Shown here: positions 43,829 through 52,042 of the stretch, piece after piece
Layout of the letters: every line of letters begins with the position of its first letter
Position numbering within the stretch: the first letter of the stretch is position 1
Assembly (NCBI RefSeq): GCF_025566965.1
Contig: NZ_JAOQJL010000006.1
Coordinates: forward strand, 1 to 64,000
DNA from: Blautia_A ammoniilytica
GTDB lineage: Bacteria; Bacillota; Clostridia; Lachnospirales; Lachnospiraceae
Length of the DNA stretch: 64,000 bases
Reading direction: 5' to 3'
Program-made: the position numbers and the translations under genes
The notes under the pieces: generated by a model
What the model saw: only the letters and a program-made list of their open reading frames with translations
Database searches by the model: none
What the model was told of the DNA's origin: nothing

Positions 43829-45217
43829 TTATTTGATATATAATGCATTATCTTTATTTAGCATATATGGGCGATAGTACCCACATATTGTTGACATAGG
43901 TAGAATTTCCTCTTTCAGCGGAATATTAAGCACTTCCTGCATATACATTCTCCGTTTCATAAAGCGGTCCCATAGTTCTGGATACTGTTTTCTTATATCA
44001 TCTCGTAGGTTTTCATCCGCCACAGCAATCCCATCTTCTGCATTTGTTCCCCCAAATCCTGATACACTAATAATAATATCCATTTGAAGCATCATTCCAC
44101 TCTGAATATATGCCTCGGAATTCGGATAAAATGGAGAAGACAACCATTCTTCATCAGCTGTATAATGTCCCGGATTTAATGTCCATTTATATTTATTTTG
44201 AGGCAAAACTTTATCAATCAAAGTATAAAAATCAGCTCCTTTCACACCAATGCCAATATTGGAATACCATGTTGCAAGAGCTTTATAATATGGAAAAGCA
44301 ACTCGTTCCAAATAGTCCTTCTCATCAACTTTCAACTGACTTTTTTCAGATACTGCGTATCCACATCTGTGTGATAATCCACCTTTTAACCCCATTGTAA
44401 AAGTTATTCTGTCGCCCAACTGAACTTTTTTATTTCTTGGTTCAACTGTTGCGTTGGTAAATCGTTCTCCAGTTGCACATATCGTTTGCACCGACAAAGG
44501 CTGCCCATGTGCTGCAAGCAACTCTGCCAATTCCATTTCCGTTTTCCCAACTTCAATAGCATTCATTACCTCATAAACACAATGTGATGCCGTTGCCGCT
44601 GCATATTCATAATGAGCTATTTCATTTGCGTTCATTCTAGTTCTGCACCCATAAACCGGATCAATAAATAACCCAGTAGCATTTTCTATTGTTGCATTTG
44701 TGCTGACTTTTTTTATTCCATCAACTACAAAATACGGAACGTCAAACAAGTGTTTATTATCTTCCAATTTCCCAGTAAATAACTTCCAACCCACTATTCC
44801 AATTTTTCTGCACTCATCAATTTTTACTTTTTTAAGCAATTCCAGCCATGTACTTTCTGTCTCCATTGGCTGATTAGGCAGCGAAAAATGTGGAGTATGA
44901 ATTGCCTCAACCTCAATTCTTGAATATAAGGCCATTTTCAAACTTTCATTACCAAGCATTAAATATGCTTTACCACTATCATGGATAACTAATAAGCTTT
45001 CTTCAAAGCGGGGTTCAAATCCAGTCAAATAACCATAATTTGCACCATGTTCCCGATCTGCATAAATTACAATAGAATCAAAATTATGTTGTTTCATCAA
45101 CATAAGAATTCTATTCTTTCGTTCTCCCATAGTATCATCTGTAAGATATACTGGTTCTGTTGCAATCGTATTCGGTGGTCGTAACACTTTCTCATATCCA
45201 ACTTTAATTTCCTTCAT
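43829..45217 (-). CDS. M24-fold (creatinase/prolidase-like) protein lacking metal-binding aspartates
   Basis: A 462-residue two-domain protein. The N-terminal domain (ILMLMKQHNFDSIVIYADREHGANYGYLTGF, core SIVIYADREHGANYGYLTG) and the pita-bread C-terminal domain match M24 proteins. In the metal site, where relatives have two Asp residues, GDRITFTMGLKGG (T274) and SHRCGYA (C285) stand; H351 (NPGH) and E394 (AEDG) are present. This suggests metal-independent chemistry, as in creatinase, or loss of activity. The ATG at 45217 has GGAG upstream. In the operon it follows the ROK kinase. Confidence 0.8.
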   Translation of the reverse strand: MKEIKVGYEKVLRPPNTIATEPVYLTDDTMGERKNRILMLMKQHNFDSIVIYADREHGANYGYLTGFEPRFEESLLVIHDSGKAYLMLGNESLKMALYSRIEVEAIHTPHFSLPNQPMETESTWLELLKKVKIDECRKIGIVGWKLFTGKLEDNKHLFDVPYFVVDGIKKVSTNATIENATGLFIDPVYGCRTRMNANEIAHYEYAAATASHCVYEVMNAIEVGKTEMELAELLAAHGQPLSVQTICATGERFTNATVEPRNKKVQLGDRITFTMGLKGGLSHRCGYAVSEKSQLKVDEKDYLERVAFPYYKALATWYSNIGIGVKGADFYTLIDKVLPQNKYKWTLNPGHYTADEEWLSSPFYPNSEAYIQSGMMLQMDIIISVSGFGGTNAEDGIAVADENLRDDIRKQYPELWDRFMKRRMYMQEVLNIPLKEEILPMSTICGYYRPYMLNKDNALYIK

Positions 45218-45234
45218 AAAAATTCTCCATTTCA

Positions 45235-46155
45235 CTAAATTACAAGTTTTGCTGCGCCGTATATTCCCGAATCATTTCCTAACGATGCTCTCAAAATTGG
45301 AGTCTTTTTCTGGGACAACGTAATAAATGAATCATAGTATTCTTTTATGATCTTAATAAGGTAATCCCCAGCATTTGATACACCACCACCAACAATCAAA
45401 ACTTCCGGATCAATAATATAGGTTACAGCCGCCAGTGCCTTTGCAAGGTACTTCATACAATGCCGGACACATTGATCCGCTATTATATCTCCTTCTTTTC
45501 CAGCATCTAAAATATCTTTGCAAGTAATCTGCTCCTTGTCGCGCAACGCAGAATCCTGTTGACTTCTGGCAAGAACTTCCTTTGTATATCTTACAATTCC
45601 TGTTGCGGATGCGATCTGATCTACACATCCTTTTCCACCACAGGTACATGTACGAGTCTCTTCTGAATTCAATTGAATATGTCCAATCTCTCCACTCAGA
45701 CCTGACGCACCATAAACAATGTCTCCGTCAACAATCACCGCTCCTCCAACACCCGTTCCTAACGTTACCAAACCAAGACTTGTATAACCTTCTCCACTGC
45801 CTTTCCACTGTTCGCCTAATGCAGCCACATTTGCATCATTTGCAGCCCTTATTCGCACACCTGGGAAATATGCCTGCATTATTTGAACTGGATTAAAATT
45901 ATGTAAATCTAGGTTCACACAAACTTCAACAAAACCATCTGCCAAAACAGGCCCAGGAAGTCCCATCCCAATTCCGCATAAATCATCTATGCTCACATTT
46001 TTTTTTATTTCGTTATAAATATCATCCCACATTTTTTTTCCTTCATCGGAAAAATCTGTAGAAATTGACCATTTTTTTTCCAGCCTTCCATCATTCAAAA
46101 AAATACCAAACTTAATATTTGTCCCACCTATATCAATTCCAACATATCTTTGCAA
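45235..46155 (-). CDS. ROK family sugar kinase
   Basis: A 306-residue kinase with the phosphate-loop signature YVGIDIGGTNIKFGIF, the catalytic region NDANVAALGEQWKG, GVGGAVIVDGDIVYGASGLSGEIGH and the zinc motif CTCGGKGC. ROK kinases phosphorylate glucose, allose, fructose, GlcNAc or ManNAc; the substrate here is not clear. First gene of an operon that continues with an M24-fold protein, a ribose-type importer and an M20 peptidase. Confidence 0.9.
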   Translation of the reverse strand: MQRYVGIDIGGTNIKFGIFLNDGRLEKKWSISTDFSDEGKKMWDDIYNEIKKNVSIDDLCGIGMGLPGPVLADGFVEVCVNLDLHNFNPVQIMQAYFPGVRIRAANDANVAALGEQWKGSGEGYTSLGLVTLGTGVGGAVIVDGDIVYGASGLSGEIGHIQLNSEETRTCTCGGKGCVDQIASATGIVRYTKEVLARSQQDSALRDKEQITCKDILDAGKEGDIIADQCVRHCMKYLAKALAAVTYIIDPEVLIVGGGVSNAGDYLIKIIKEYYDSFITLSQKKTPILRASLGNDSGIYGAAKLVI

Positions 46156-46171
46156 AAACCCGCCCCCTTTG

Positions 46172-46230
46172 TTTCTCCTGTGATGTTATTTATTAGTTTA
46201 AAAAAATTTCTCCTGTGATGTTATTTATTA
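46172..46230. repeat. 24-bp direct repeat overlapping the operon promoter
   Basis: Two identical 24-bp copies (46172-46195 and 46207-46230), offset by 35 bases, lie between the consensus promoter and the ROK kinase start. The upstream copy touches the -10 box and covers the likely transcription start. Each copy contains AGGAGAAA on the minus strand. It may be a binding site for the ROK regulator or a duplicated leader segment. Confidence 0.8.
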
Positions 46231-46255
46231 TAATTTCATTTTCTGCTTTTGTCAA
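46227..46255 (-). promoter_or_regulatory. Perfect consensus sigma-A promoter of the ROK kinase operon
   Basis: On the minus strand TTGACA (46255-46250) and TATAAT (46232-46227) with exactly 17 bases between, about 72 bases before the start codon at 46155. Such a strong promoter is normally kept in check by a repressor, which fits the ROK regulator next to the operon. Confidence 0.85.
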
Positions 46256-46604
46256 TATTGGTGTTTTTTACTATTATCCGCGTAATAATTTGTGCATTTT
46301 TAACATATTTGCATATTCATTTAATAACAGAACTATCAATCCACTTTCCAAAGCCCAATATAACAAAGTTCATCACAACATCTGTCCGAACTGATAGCAG
46401 AGAAACACACATGCTATTTCTGCAAAAAAATCAAGATTCCTCTCCGATATTCTGCTGTGAGACATATGTCATATAGCGCATGTACTTCTACTGCGATTGT
46501 AACAATCAGTGCTGGCAATTCCAAACTCGTTCTGTTAAAATAATCATACAGAAGGAGGAAAAGTCTACATCCTTACAAATGACAAAAAACAAAAGAACGA
46601 GTGA
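46256..46604. other. Intergenic stretch without a recognised intact gene
   Basis: About 350 AT-rich bases between the kinase promoter and the Rpn-like remnant. I see no intact reading frame. An AGGAGG ribosome-site-like sequence near 46553 and in-frame KVYILTND-type codons after it suggest that the last 50 bases are the decayed 5' part of the remnant. Confidence 0.5.
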
Positions 46605-47249
46605 ATACATTTTCAGAACACCAATGAGGACTATACTGAACGAATAAAAGAGGTTGATCTCCGCAGATTCCATGCATATGATGCAGTTTATTCCAACCAG
46701 ACCGGTAAGAAAGTTATTACATATGTCATTTATTCCGGTAGGATTACTGACGTAAAATCCGAATTAGACTGCGGATTATACACTTATCGGATACAGCCAA
46801 TTTATCTAAAAGATAAAAATGCAGATGACATATTCCAAAAACTAATACAAAAACAGAGCAATAACGAAAAATTCACCGAAAATGATTACGTTGCTCTTTC
46901 TCTTTCTCCATTGATGTCTGGGAATATGAGCCGTAAAGAAATGTTCAAAACAGCAATAAATCTAACAAAACCGAGTAATGAACTTATAGCAGAAAAAACA
47001 AGAGCTATACTATATGCTCTGGCAGATAAGTTTTTGGATAAGTCAGATTTAGATGAGATCAGGGAGGTAATGCGAATGACCAGACTGGGACAGATGCTAA
47101 TGGACGATGGCATGGAAATTAAAGAACTGGAAAACATCAAAAAGTTAATGAAAAACACGAACTGGACTATCGAACAAACAATGGATATGCTTGAAATTCC
47201 GGAAGAAAAAAGAGATAAGTACCGTAAAACAATAGTGCAGAACAATTAA
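46605..47249 (+). pseudogene. Remnant of an Rpn/PD-(D/E)XK nuclease-transposase family gene
   Basis: An open frame of 214 codons without a proper start. It encodes NEDYTERIKEVDLRRFHAYDAVYSNQTGKKVITYVIYSG (core IKEVDLRRFHAYDAVYS), then LDCGLYTYRIQPIYLKD, ALSLSPLMSGNMSRKEMF and a helical C-terminus with LADKFLDK. This order matches the later part of Rpn-type recombination-promoting nuclease/putative transposase proteins common in this group of bacteria. The frame is closed upstream by a TGA at 46602, and the N-terminal catalytic region is missing. A short product from the ATG at 46911 is possible but would hold only the helical end. Confidence 0.65.
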
Positions 47250-47250
47250 C

Positions 47251-47305
47251 AACATTTGACCGCCCCATTGACATTTTATACAGTTCAATGGGGCGGTCTG
47301 ATGTT
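47251..47305. terminator. Bidirectional terminator between convergent genes
   Basis: Inverted repeat with a perfect 14-bp core (GACCGCCCCATTGA at 47258-47271 with 47285-47298), extended by AACAT/ATGTT at the ends. It sits between the Rpn-like remnant (+) and the C69 dipeptidase gene (-) and shares 17 identical bases with the terminator at 37299-37350. Confidence 0.85.
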
Positions 47306-47349
47306 TACATATGTGTTTTCGTATCTTTATCCTTTTAGGCGCTCACTCT

Positions 47350-48834
47350 TTATGCGTCCGATCTGGAATAGGAATTCCGCATCTGGCTGCTCAGCTCAAA
47401 CAATACTTTATCCAAGGTATCTGCTGTCTCCCGCTTTAACATATCTGCGATCTGCTGATTTCCCTCTTTCTTAAGTTCCATCTGTCTCTTCGTATCTGTT
47501 TCTTTTGCAAGCAGACGGTCATATTTGCAGATCAATTCATGACCTTTGGCCATTACCTTTTCCTGATAACGCTCAATATGGAATACTGATTTTTTGTAGG
47601 AAGCATCTGCCATAGCTGCGATCAGACGGCTGGACCAGTAGAAATTATCTGTAGAAACCTGACCTGTGGTATTGGAAAGGTATTCCGGTGTTTCCTCAAT
47701 ATCTGCGTAAAATGGCACAAGTACATTAAATGCATTGGAAGCAAAAGCCACCCATTCCAATGTATTATGGGATTTCTCCATGCCTGGGCGCATCTGGATC
47801 ACAGACAGAAAATCGTTCCGATTAATGCCAATAGAACGGTACGCTCCCTTCATAGAAGGATCTCCATAAGCACCGTATGGGTCATATGGTGTTCCCTGAA
47901 AATGAGAGGAAAGTACATATTTCACATCCTCTACTGTCACCTTTTTCTCAGGAACCAGACACCAGGGAATGTCATCCGATGCAGGTGTATAGTCCGCATC
48001 TGCTCCATCCCATTTATATGTATGGGGATTCAGATAACGCTCCATGATCCAGGCTCTTGGTGTATTGTATACATGGTCAGCGTCATCATGGCTGCCAAAA
48101 GCATCTCTTGGGTTCAGCACTCCGTCCCAGGACAGATCAAGATGGTTCTCATTTATAAATTCCCTCATATCAGAAGAACACATATATTCCTTCTCAGTGG
48201 AAAGAGCGTCCTCAAGATCAAACTGATCCAGGCCCAGCTGATTCGGCATAACTACATACACATCATCCGGCACGCGGCGCGCGATCCAGTGATGACCACC
48301 AATGGTCTCCAGCCACCAGATCTCGTCCTGATCCTGGAATGCGATTCCGTTCATCTCATAGGTGCCATACTTCTCCAAAAGGCTTCCCAGACGTTTCACC
48401 CCTTCTCTGGCGCTGCGAATATAGGGAAGTACAATATAAACCAGGTCTTCTTCTCCCAGCCCTCCCGGGATTTCAGGTGTATCCTCACCTGCCGGCTGAT
48501 AGGTCACCAACGGGTCAGCGCCAAGAACGCGAGGATTGGAGGTGATCGTTTCTGTAGCTGTCATACCTACGCCAGCTTCATTCACGCCGCTTGCAGCCCA
48601 GATCCCCACTCCTTTTACTGCGTTTGGCATAGCTGTGTATCTCATGGGATCAGATGGCAGCTCTACTTCCACATGAGAAAGCTCTGATCTGTATTTCACA
48701 GGCTGATCCTCTGGATGGATCACCACAAATTTCTTTGGTGTAAAATGTCCGGAGCCTGAATCGTCATTCCTGGCGATCATAGTGGATCCGTCATAAGATG
48801 CTTTTTTCCCAACTAATATAGTTGTACAACCCAT
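47350..48834 (-). CDS. C69 family dipeptidase (PepD-like)
   Basis: A 494-residue Ntn-hydrolase. The N-terminus MGCTTILVGKKASYDGSTM puts the nucleophile at Cys3, exposed after removal of two residues. GVGMTATETITSNP and WWLETIGGHHWIARRVPDD are typical of the family. It splits dipeptides with broad specificity in the cytoplasm. No signal peptide is present. It stands close to mgtE and the murein-peptide operon, so it may finish breakdown of imported peptides (inference). Ribosome site AAAAGGAGAA. Confidence 0.92.
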   Translation of the reverse strand: MGCTTILVGKKASYDGSTMIARNDDSGSGHFTPKKFVVIHPEDQPVKYRSELSHVEVELPSDPMRYTAMPNAVKGVGIWAASGVNEAGVGMTATETITSNPRVLGADPLVTYQPAGEDTPEIPGGLGEEDLVYIVLPYIRSAREGVKRLGSLLEKYGTYEMNGIAFQDQDEIWWLETIGGHHWIARRVPDDVYVVMPNQLGLDQFDLEDALSTEKEYMCSSDMREFINENHLDLSWDGVLNPRDAFGSHDDADHVYNTPRAWIMERYLNPHTYKWDGADADYTPASDDIPWCLVPEKKVTVEDVKYVLSSHFQGTPYDPYGAYGDPSMKGAYRSIGINRNDFLSVIQMRPGMEKSHNTLEWVAFASNAFNVLVPFYADIEETPEYLSNTTGQVSTDNFYWSSRLIAAMADASYKKSVFHIERYQEKVMAKGHELICKYDRLLAKETDTKRQMELKKEGNQQIADMLKRETADTLDKVLFELSSQMRNSYSRSDA

Positions 48835-48951
48835 TATAATTTCTCCTTTTTCTTAAAATTGAAAGTGTATCCACATTTTTGCACAAAGATAAAGAGAATA
48901 TCCACATTCTTCTGCAAATTTCTGAATATCTGCCTGCATGAGGCATTCTCC

Positions 48952-50346
48952 TTATCCTGCCAGGTGCAGTACCTGGATCAGTAAAATCCAGCCAAGTCCA
49001 TAATAAGTAACAACAGCCACAAGGTCGTTCACCGTAGTGATAAGCGGTCCTGAAGCAACTGCAGGGTCAATATTGATCTTCTTAAAGAACAGCGGAATGC
49101 ATGTACCTACTGCACTGGAGATCAACATTGCCAACAGCAATGCCACGCCGATACATCCGGAAACCGCATAGGAAAACAGCAGGGTTTTCCCTTTAAAGAG
49201 GTAAATATAAAGCCCGATCACAGCAAAGGACAATATACCAAGAAGACCGCCGTTACATAAACCGATCTTCATCTCTTTAAATACCAGTTCCACCTTCTGC
49301 TTGCCAGTCAGGGACTCATCCATCAGTACGCGGATGGTAACAGCCAGTGACTGGGTACCAACATTACCGGCCATGTCCAGGATCAGTGACTGAAAGGCCA
49401 TAATAATAGGCAGCTGGGTAACTACATGCTCAAATACTCCAACCACAGAAGATACTACCATGCCCAGGCCCAGAAGAACGATCAGCCAGGGCATACGTTT
49501 CTTCATACTTTCCTTAAGCGGCTCCTTCAGGTCCTCCTCTGCAGTCAAGCCGGCGAACATGGCGTAATCTTCACCCATCTCATCATCTACCAGATCAATG
49601 ATATTGGCAGATGTGATCACACCCAGAAGCCGGTTGTCATTATCCAGTACAGGAACGGAATCCTCGGAATAATCCTTCAGTTTTTCGATACAATCATCAA
49701 TATCCTCTTCAGCATACACATATGGATAAGAAGTGACCACCAGATCCTCAAGTGCCCGATCCTGCCTGGCAATGATCAGATCCTTCAGGTCAATGGCTCC
49801 GTAAAACTTCTGCTGCTCTGTTACCACAAACAATGTAGAAATATTGTCATTCTTGGCCGCCTGCTCTACCAGGCTGCTCATTGCCTGTTTCACAGTCAGA
49901 TTCTCACGGATAATGATACAGTTGGTGGTCATCTTGCTTCCAATCTCATCATCATCAAAAGAAGCGATCACTTCAATATCATGACGTACTTCATCATCCA
50001 TCAAATCCAGAAGAAGACGTTTTTTCGCCTTATCGATCTTGTGCAGCACTTCCACAAGGGCATCTGTCTCCATCCTTGAAAGGATCGCAGCCCCTTTCTT
50101 CACGTCTATTTCTTTCAGGTATTCTGCTGCATTATCTGAATCTGTATACTCAAAAATATCTGACAGCATATCCATATCCAGGATACGATACAGCTTGCAT
50201 CTTTCCTGTACGGTCAACTCCGGCATAACATCTGCCAGGTCATTCGCATGATAATCTTCCAGCCTGCTGCACATAACAGCAGGGGATGTATTGCTTCTGA
50301 TAATTTTCAGGATCTCTCCGGTATAATCCTGCGTTCTTTTTTCCAT
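48952..50346 (-). CDS. mgtE: Magnesium transporter MgtE
   Basis: A protein of about 464 residues with the three MgtE parts: an N-terminal helical superhelix (MPELTVQERCKLYRILDMD, in part), two CBS domains (MTTNCIIIRENLTVKQAMSSL in part; VTSYPYVYAEEDIDD) and a five-helix C-terminal pore with GNVGTQSLAVTIR and DPAVASGPLITTVNDL. The cytoplasmic parts close the channel when magnesium is sufficient. I chose the ATG at 50346 behind GGAGGA rather than an in-frame start 25 codons earlier. I found no M-box-like leader. Confidence 0.94.
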   Translation of the reverse strand: MEKRTQDYTGEILKIIRSNTSPAVMCSRLEDYHANDLADVMPELTVQERCKLYRILDMDMLSDIFEYTDSDNAAEYLKEIDVKKGAAILSRMETDALVEVLHKIDKAKKRLLLDLMDDEVRHDIEVIASFDDDEIGSKMTTNCIIIRENLTVKQAMSSLVEQAAKNDNISTLFVVTEQQKFYGAIDLKDLIIARQDRALEDLVVTSYPYVYAEEDIDDCIEKLKDYSEDSVPVLDNDNRLLGVITSANIIDLVDDEMGEDYAMFAGLTAEEDLKEPLKESMKKRMPWLIVLLGLGMVVSSVVGVFEHVVTQLPIIMAFQSLILDMAGNVGTQSLAVTIRVLMDESLTGKQKVELVFKEMKIGLCNGGLLGILSFAVIGLYIYLFKGKTLLFSYAVSGCIGVALLLAMLISSAVGTCIPLFFKKINIDPAVASGPLITTVNDLVAVVTYYGLGWILLIQVLHLAG

Positions 50347-50875
50347 CCTCTTTCCTCCATTTCCGGCAAAGGGGTAGGGCATCCCCTTCCTTAGCCATTT
50401 TCTGCTGTAAATGGACACCAAAATAAAGCAGATCTGTCTTCCGCTTCTAAAATGTGATGTTTAAGAATACCACTGGCATTCTTGCTGCGAAATGTGTGTC
50501 ATCTCACATCGGATATAATTTATCTTCAGGGATTCATAGGATAAGAAAAAAAGAATTGATAGAATTAAAACAGAACAGAAGAACAGTGCTGCTTCAAGGG
50601 TATCAAATTTTCCCATCCTATGCTACTACTTCGCCCATGAGAATCACAACTGTCCACTCTGTTCACCTGCCTTTTTTCTGAAATAAGAATGTCTGACATT
50701 ATATGTAAAAAATCCACATCATTAATATCATTCCATTACACAAGACATTCTATACGCTTTTTTCAAAAAAATCAATGGCAAAAATCTGTTTTTATATAGA
50801 TTTTCTTGTTTTATTACATTATACTTTTACTATTGAAACTAATTACACAATAGATACAATTTTTCGGAGGTTTTT
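50347..50875. other. Divergent intergenic region without a recognised gene
   Basis: About 530 bases between mgtE (-) and the GNAT-C39 gene (+). A small hairpin, AAGGGG/CCCCTT, lies just before the mgtE ribosome site (about 50369-50388). On the plus strand TTGAAA and TACAAT with 16 bases between (about 50834-50861) could be the promoter of the GNAT-C39 gene, but it would leave a very short leader. I see no riboswitch signature and no credible small gene. Confidence 0.45.
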
Positions 50876-52009
50876 ATGATAAATAGTACAGATTTTGAGC
50901 CTGTGATCCGCAAATGTACCCCAGAAGATCTGGATAAGATCATGAAGCTGCAGAAGCATATCTGCCAGACTATGGAAGATACCCGTCTTTTTGTTTCCAC
51001 CAGCCGGGAAGAAAACAGGGATTATCTTATCTATCCCAATACCATCCTGGGAGTATTTGACGGAGAAAAGCTGATCGCCTATGGTTCCCTTGTTTTTCCA
51101 AATGATTCACCGGAGAATATTGGCTGGGATCTTGACTGGTCAAGAGAAAAAATATTTCACTGTCTTACACTGGACACCATCGTGGTAGATCCTGATTACA
51201 GGGGCCACGGTCTGCAACGGACCCTGATCCGCAGCTGCGTTGCCTATGCACTGGAATTAATGCCGGATGCCTCTGTTCTGACTACTGTATCTCCGTTTAA
51301 TAAATACAGCCTTCACAATGTACAGGCAGAGGGCTTCCAGATCCTGAAGCGTAAGGAAAAATATGGCGGTTATGACCGCTACATTCTTGGATATACCAAG
51401 GCTCCGGACAAAGAATTCCCTGCCTTTGAGCCAGGTCCGGATGCAGTGATCCTGCCCATGGAAAATATTTTACAGAATCCGGAGCTTCCCACAGGCTGTG
51501 AGTCTGTAGCGCTGACCATGGTTCTGAATTACTATGGACAGAAGCTTTCCAAAACCACCATTGCAGATGAGTATCTGATCCGCGATCCGGAGAATTTTGT
51601 AACTGCCTATAAAGGAGATCCTTACCAGATTTCCGGTGATGGTATTTATGCACCAGGACTTACCCAAACAGCTGCCAGATATCTGCAGGCAAATCACTGT
51701 CCTCAAACAGCAACAGACCTGACCGGCACTGAATTTACAAAGCTTTATCAGTACCTGGACAAGTCTGCACCTGTGATCGTATATAATTCTGTTTACCTGA
51801 AAACACCGATAAATGTAGCTTCCTATACCCTCTCCGGAAAAACCTGGCATTTTTACCATAATGAACACTGCGTGGTTCTTTGCGGATATGATCCTGAAGG
51901 GCACATGGTCCTGATCAACGATTCCCTGTCCGGCCTTGTGTGGCGCAGTGAAGAAGCGTTTGCCAGGATCTACGACCAGCTTGGCAAAATGGCCGTGCTG
52001 ATCCGTTAG
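50876..52009 (+). CDS. GNAT acetyltransferase fused to a C39-like peptidase domain
   Basis: Residues 1-175 are a GNAT domain (VIRKCTPEDLDKIMKLQKHI in part; the acetyl-CoA loop VDPDYRGHGLQRTLIRSC; HNVQAEGFQILKRKEKYGG in part). Residues 200-377 are a C39_2-like papain-fold domain with C208 in LPTGCESVALTMVLNYYG, H331 in NEHCVVLCGYD and an INDS loop for the third residue. The two domains are joined in one frame without a signal peptide or membrane helix. Candidate roles are modification and trimming of a small peptide, but no substrate gene is visible. Ribosome site CGGAGG. Confidence 0.85.
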   Translation: MINSTDFEPVIRKCTPEDLDKIMKLQKHICQTMEDTRLFVSTSREENRDYLIYPNTILGVFDGEKLIAYGSLVFPNDSPENIGWDLDWSREKIFHCLTLDTIVVDPDYRGHGLQRTLIRSCVAYALELMPDASVLTTVSPFNKYSLHNVQAEGFQILKRKEKYGGYDRYILGYTKAPDKEFPAFEPGPDAVILPMENILQNPELPTGCESVALTMVLNYYGQKLSKTTIADEYLIRDPENFVTAYKGDPYQISGDGIYAPGLTQTAARYLQANHCPQTATDLTGTEFTKLYQYLDKSAPVIVYNSVYLKTPINVASYTLSGKTWHFYHNEHCVVLCGYDPEGHMVLINDSLSGLVWRSEEAFARIYDQLGKMAVLIR

Positions 52010-52015
52010 GGAAAG

Positions 52016-52042
52016 TCAGCTGGGGGATTGACTCCCAGCTGA
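52016..52042. terminator. Hairpin at a convergent gene end, inside the transglutaminase stop region
   Basis: Nine-bp stem TCAGCTGGG/CCCAGCTGA (52016-52024 with 52034-52042). It overlaps the last codons and stop of the minus-strand gene and lies seven bases past the stop of the plus-strand gene. T runs are weak on both sides, so termination is likely but not certain. Confidence 0.5.

Noticed and set aside
46579..46647. Short reading frame from the ATG at 46579
   Set aside because: Only 22 codons, out of frame with the Rpn-like remnant, and its ribosome-site-like sequence is too far away.
50347..50875. M-box riboswitch before mgtE or a small gene in the gap
   Set aside because: I could not find the conserved M-box segments; the short plus-strand frame near 50454-50681 has no ribosome site and no recognisable pattern.
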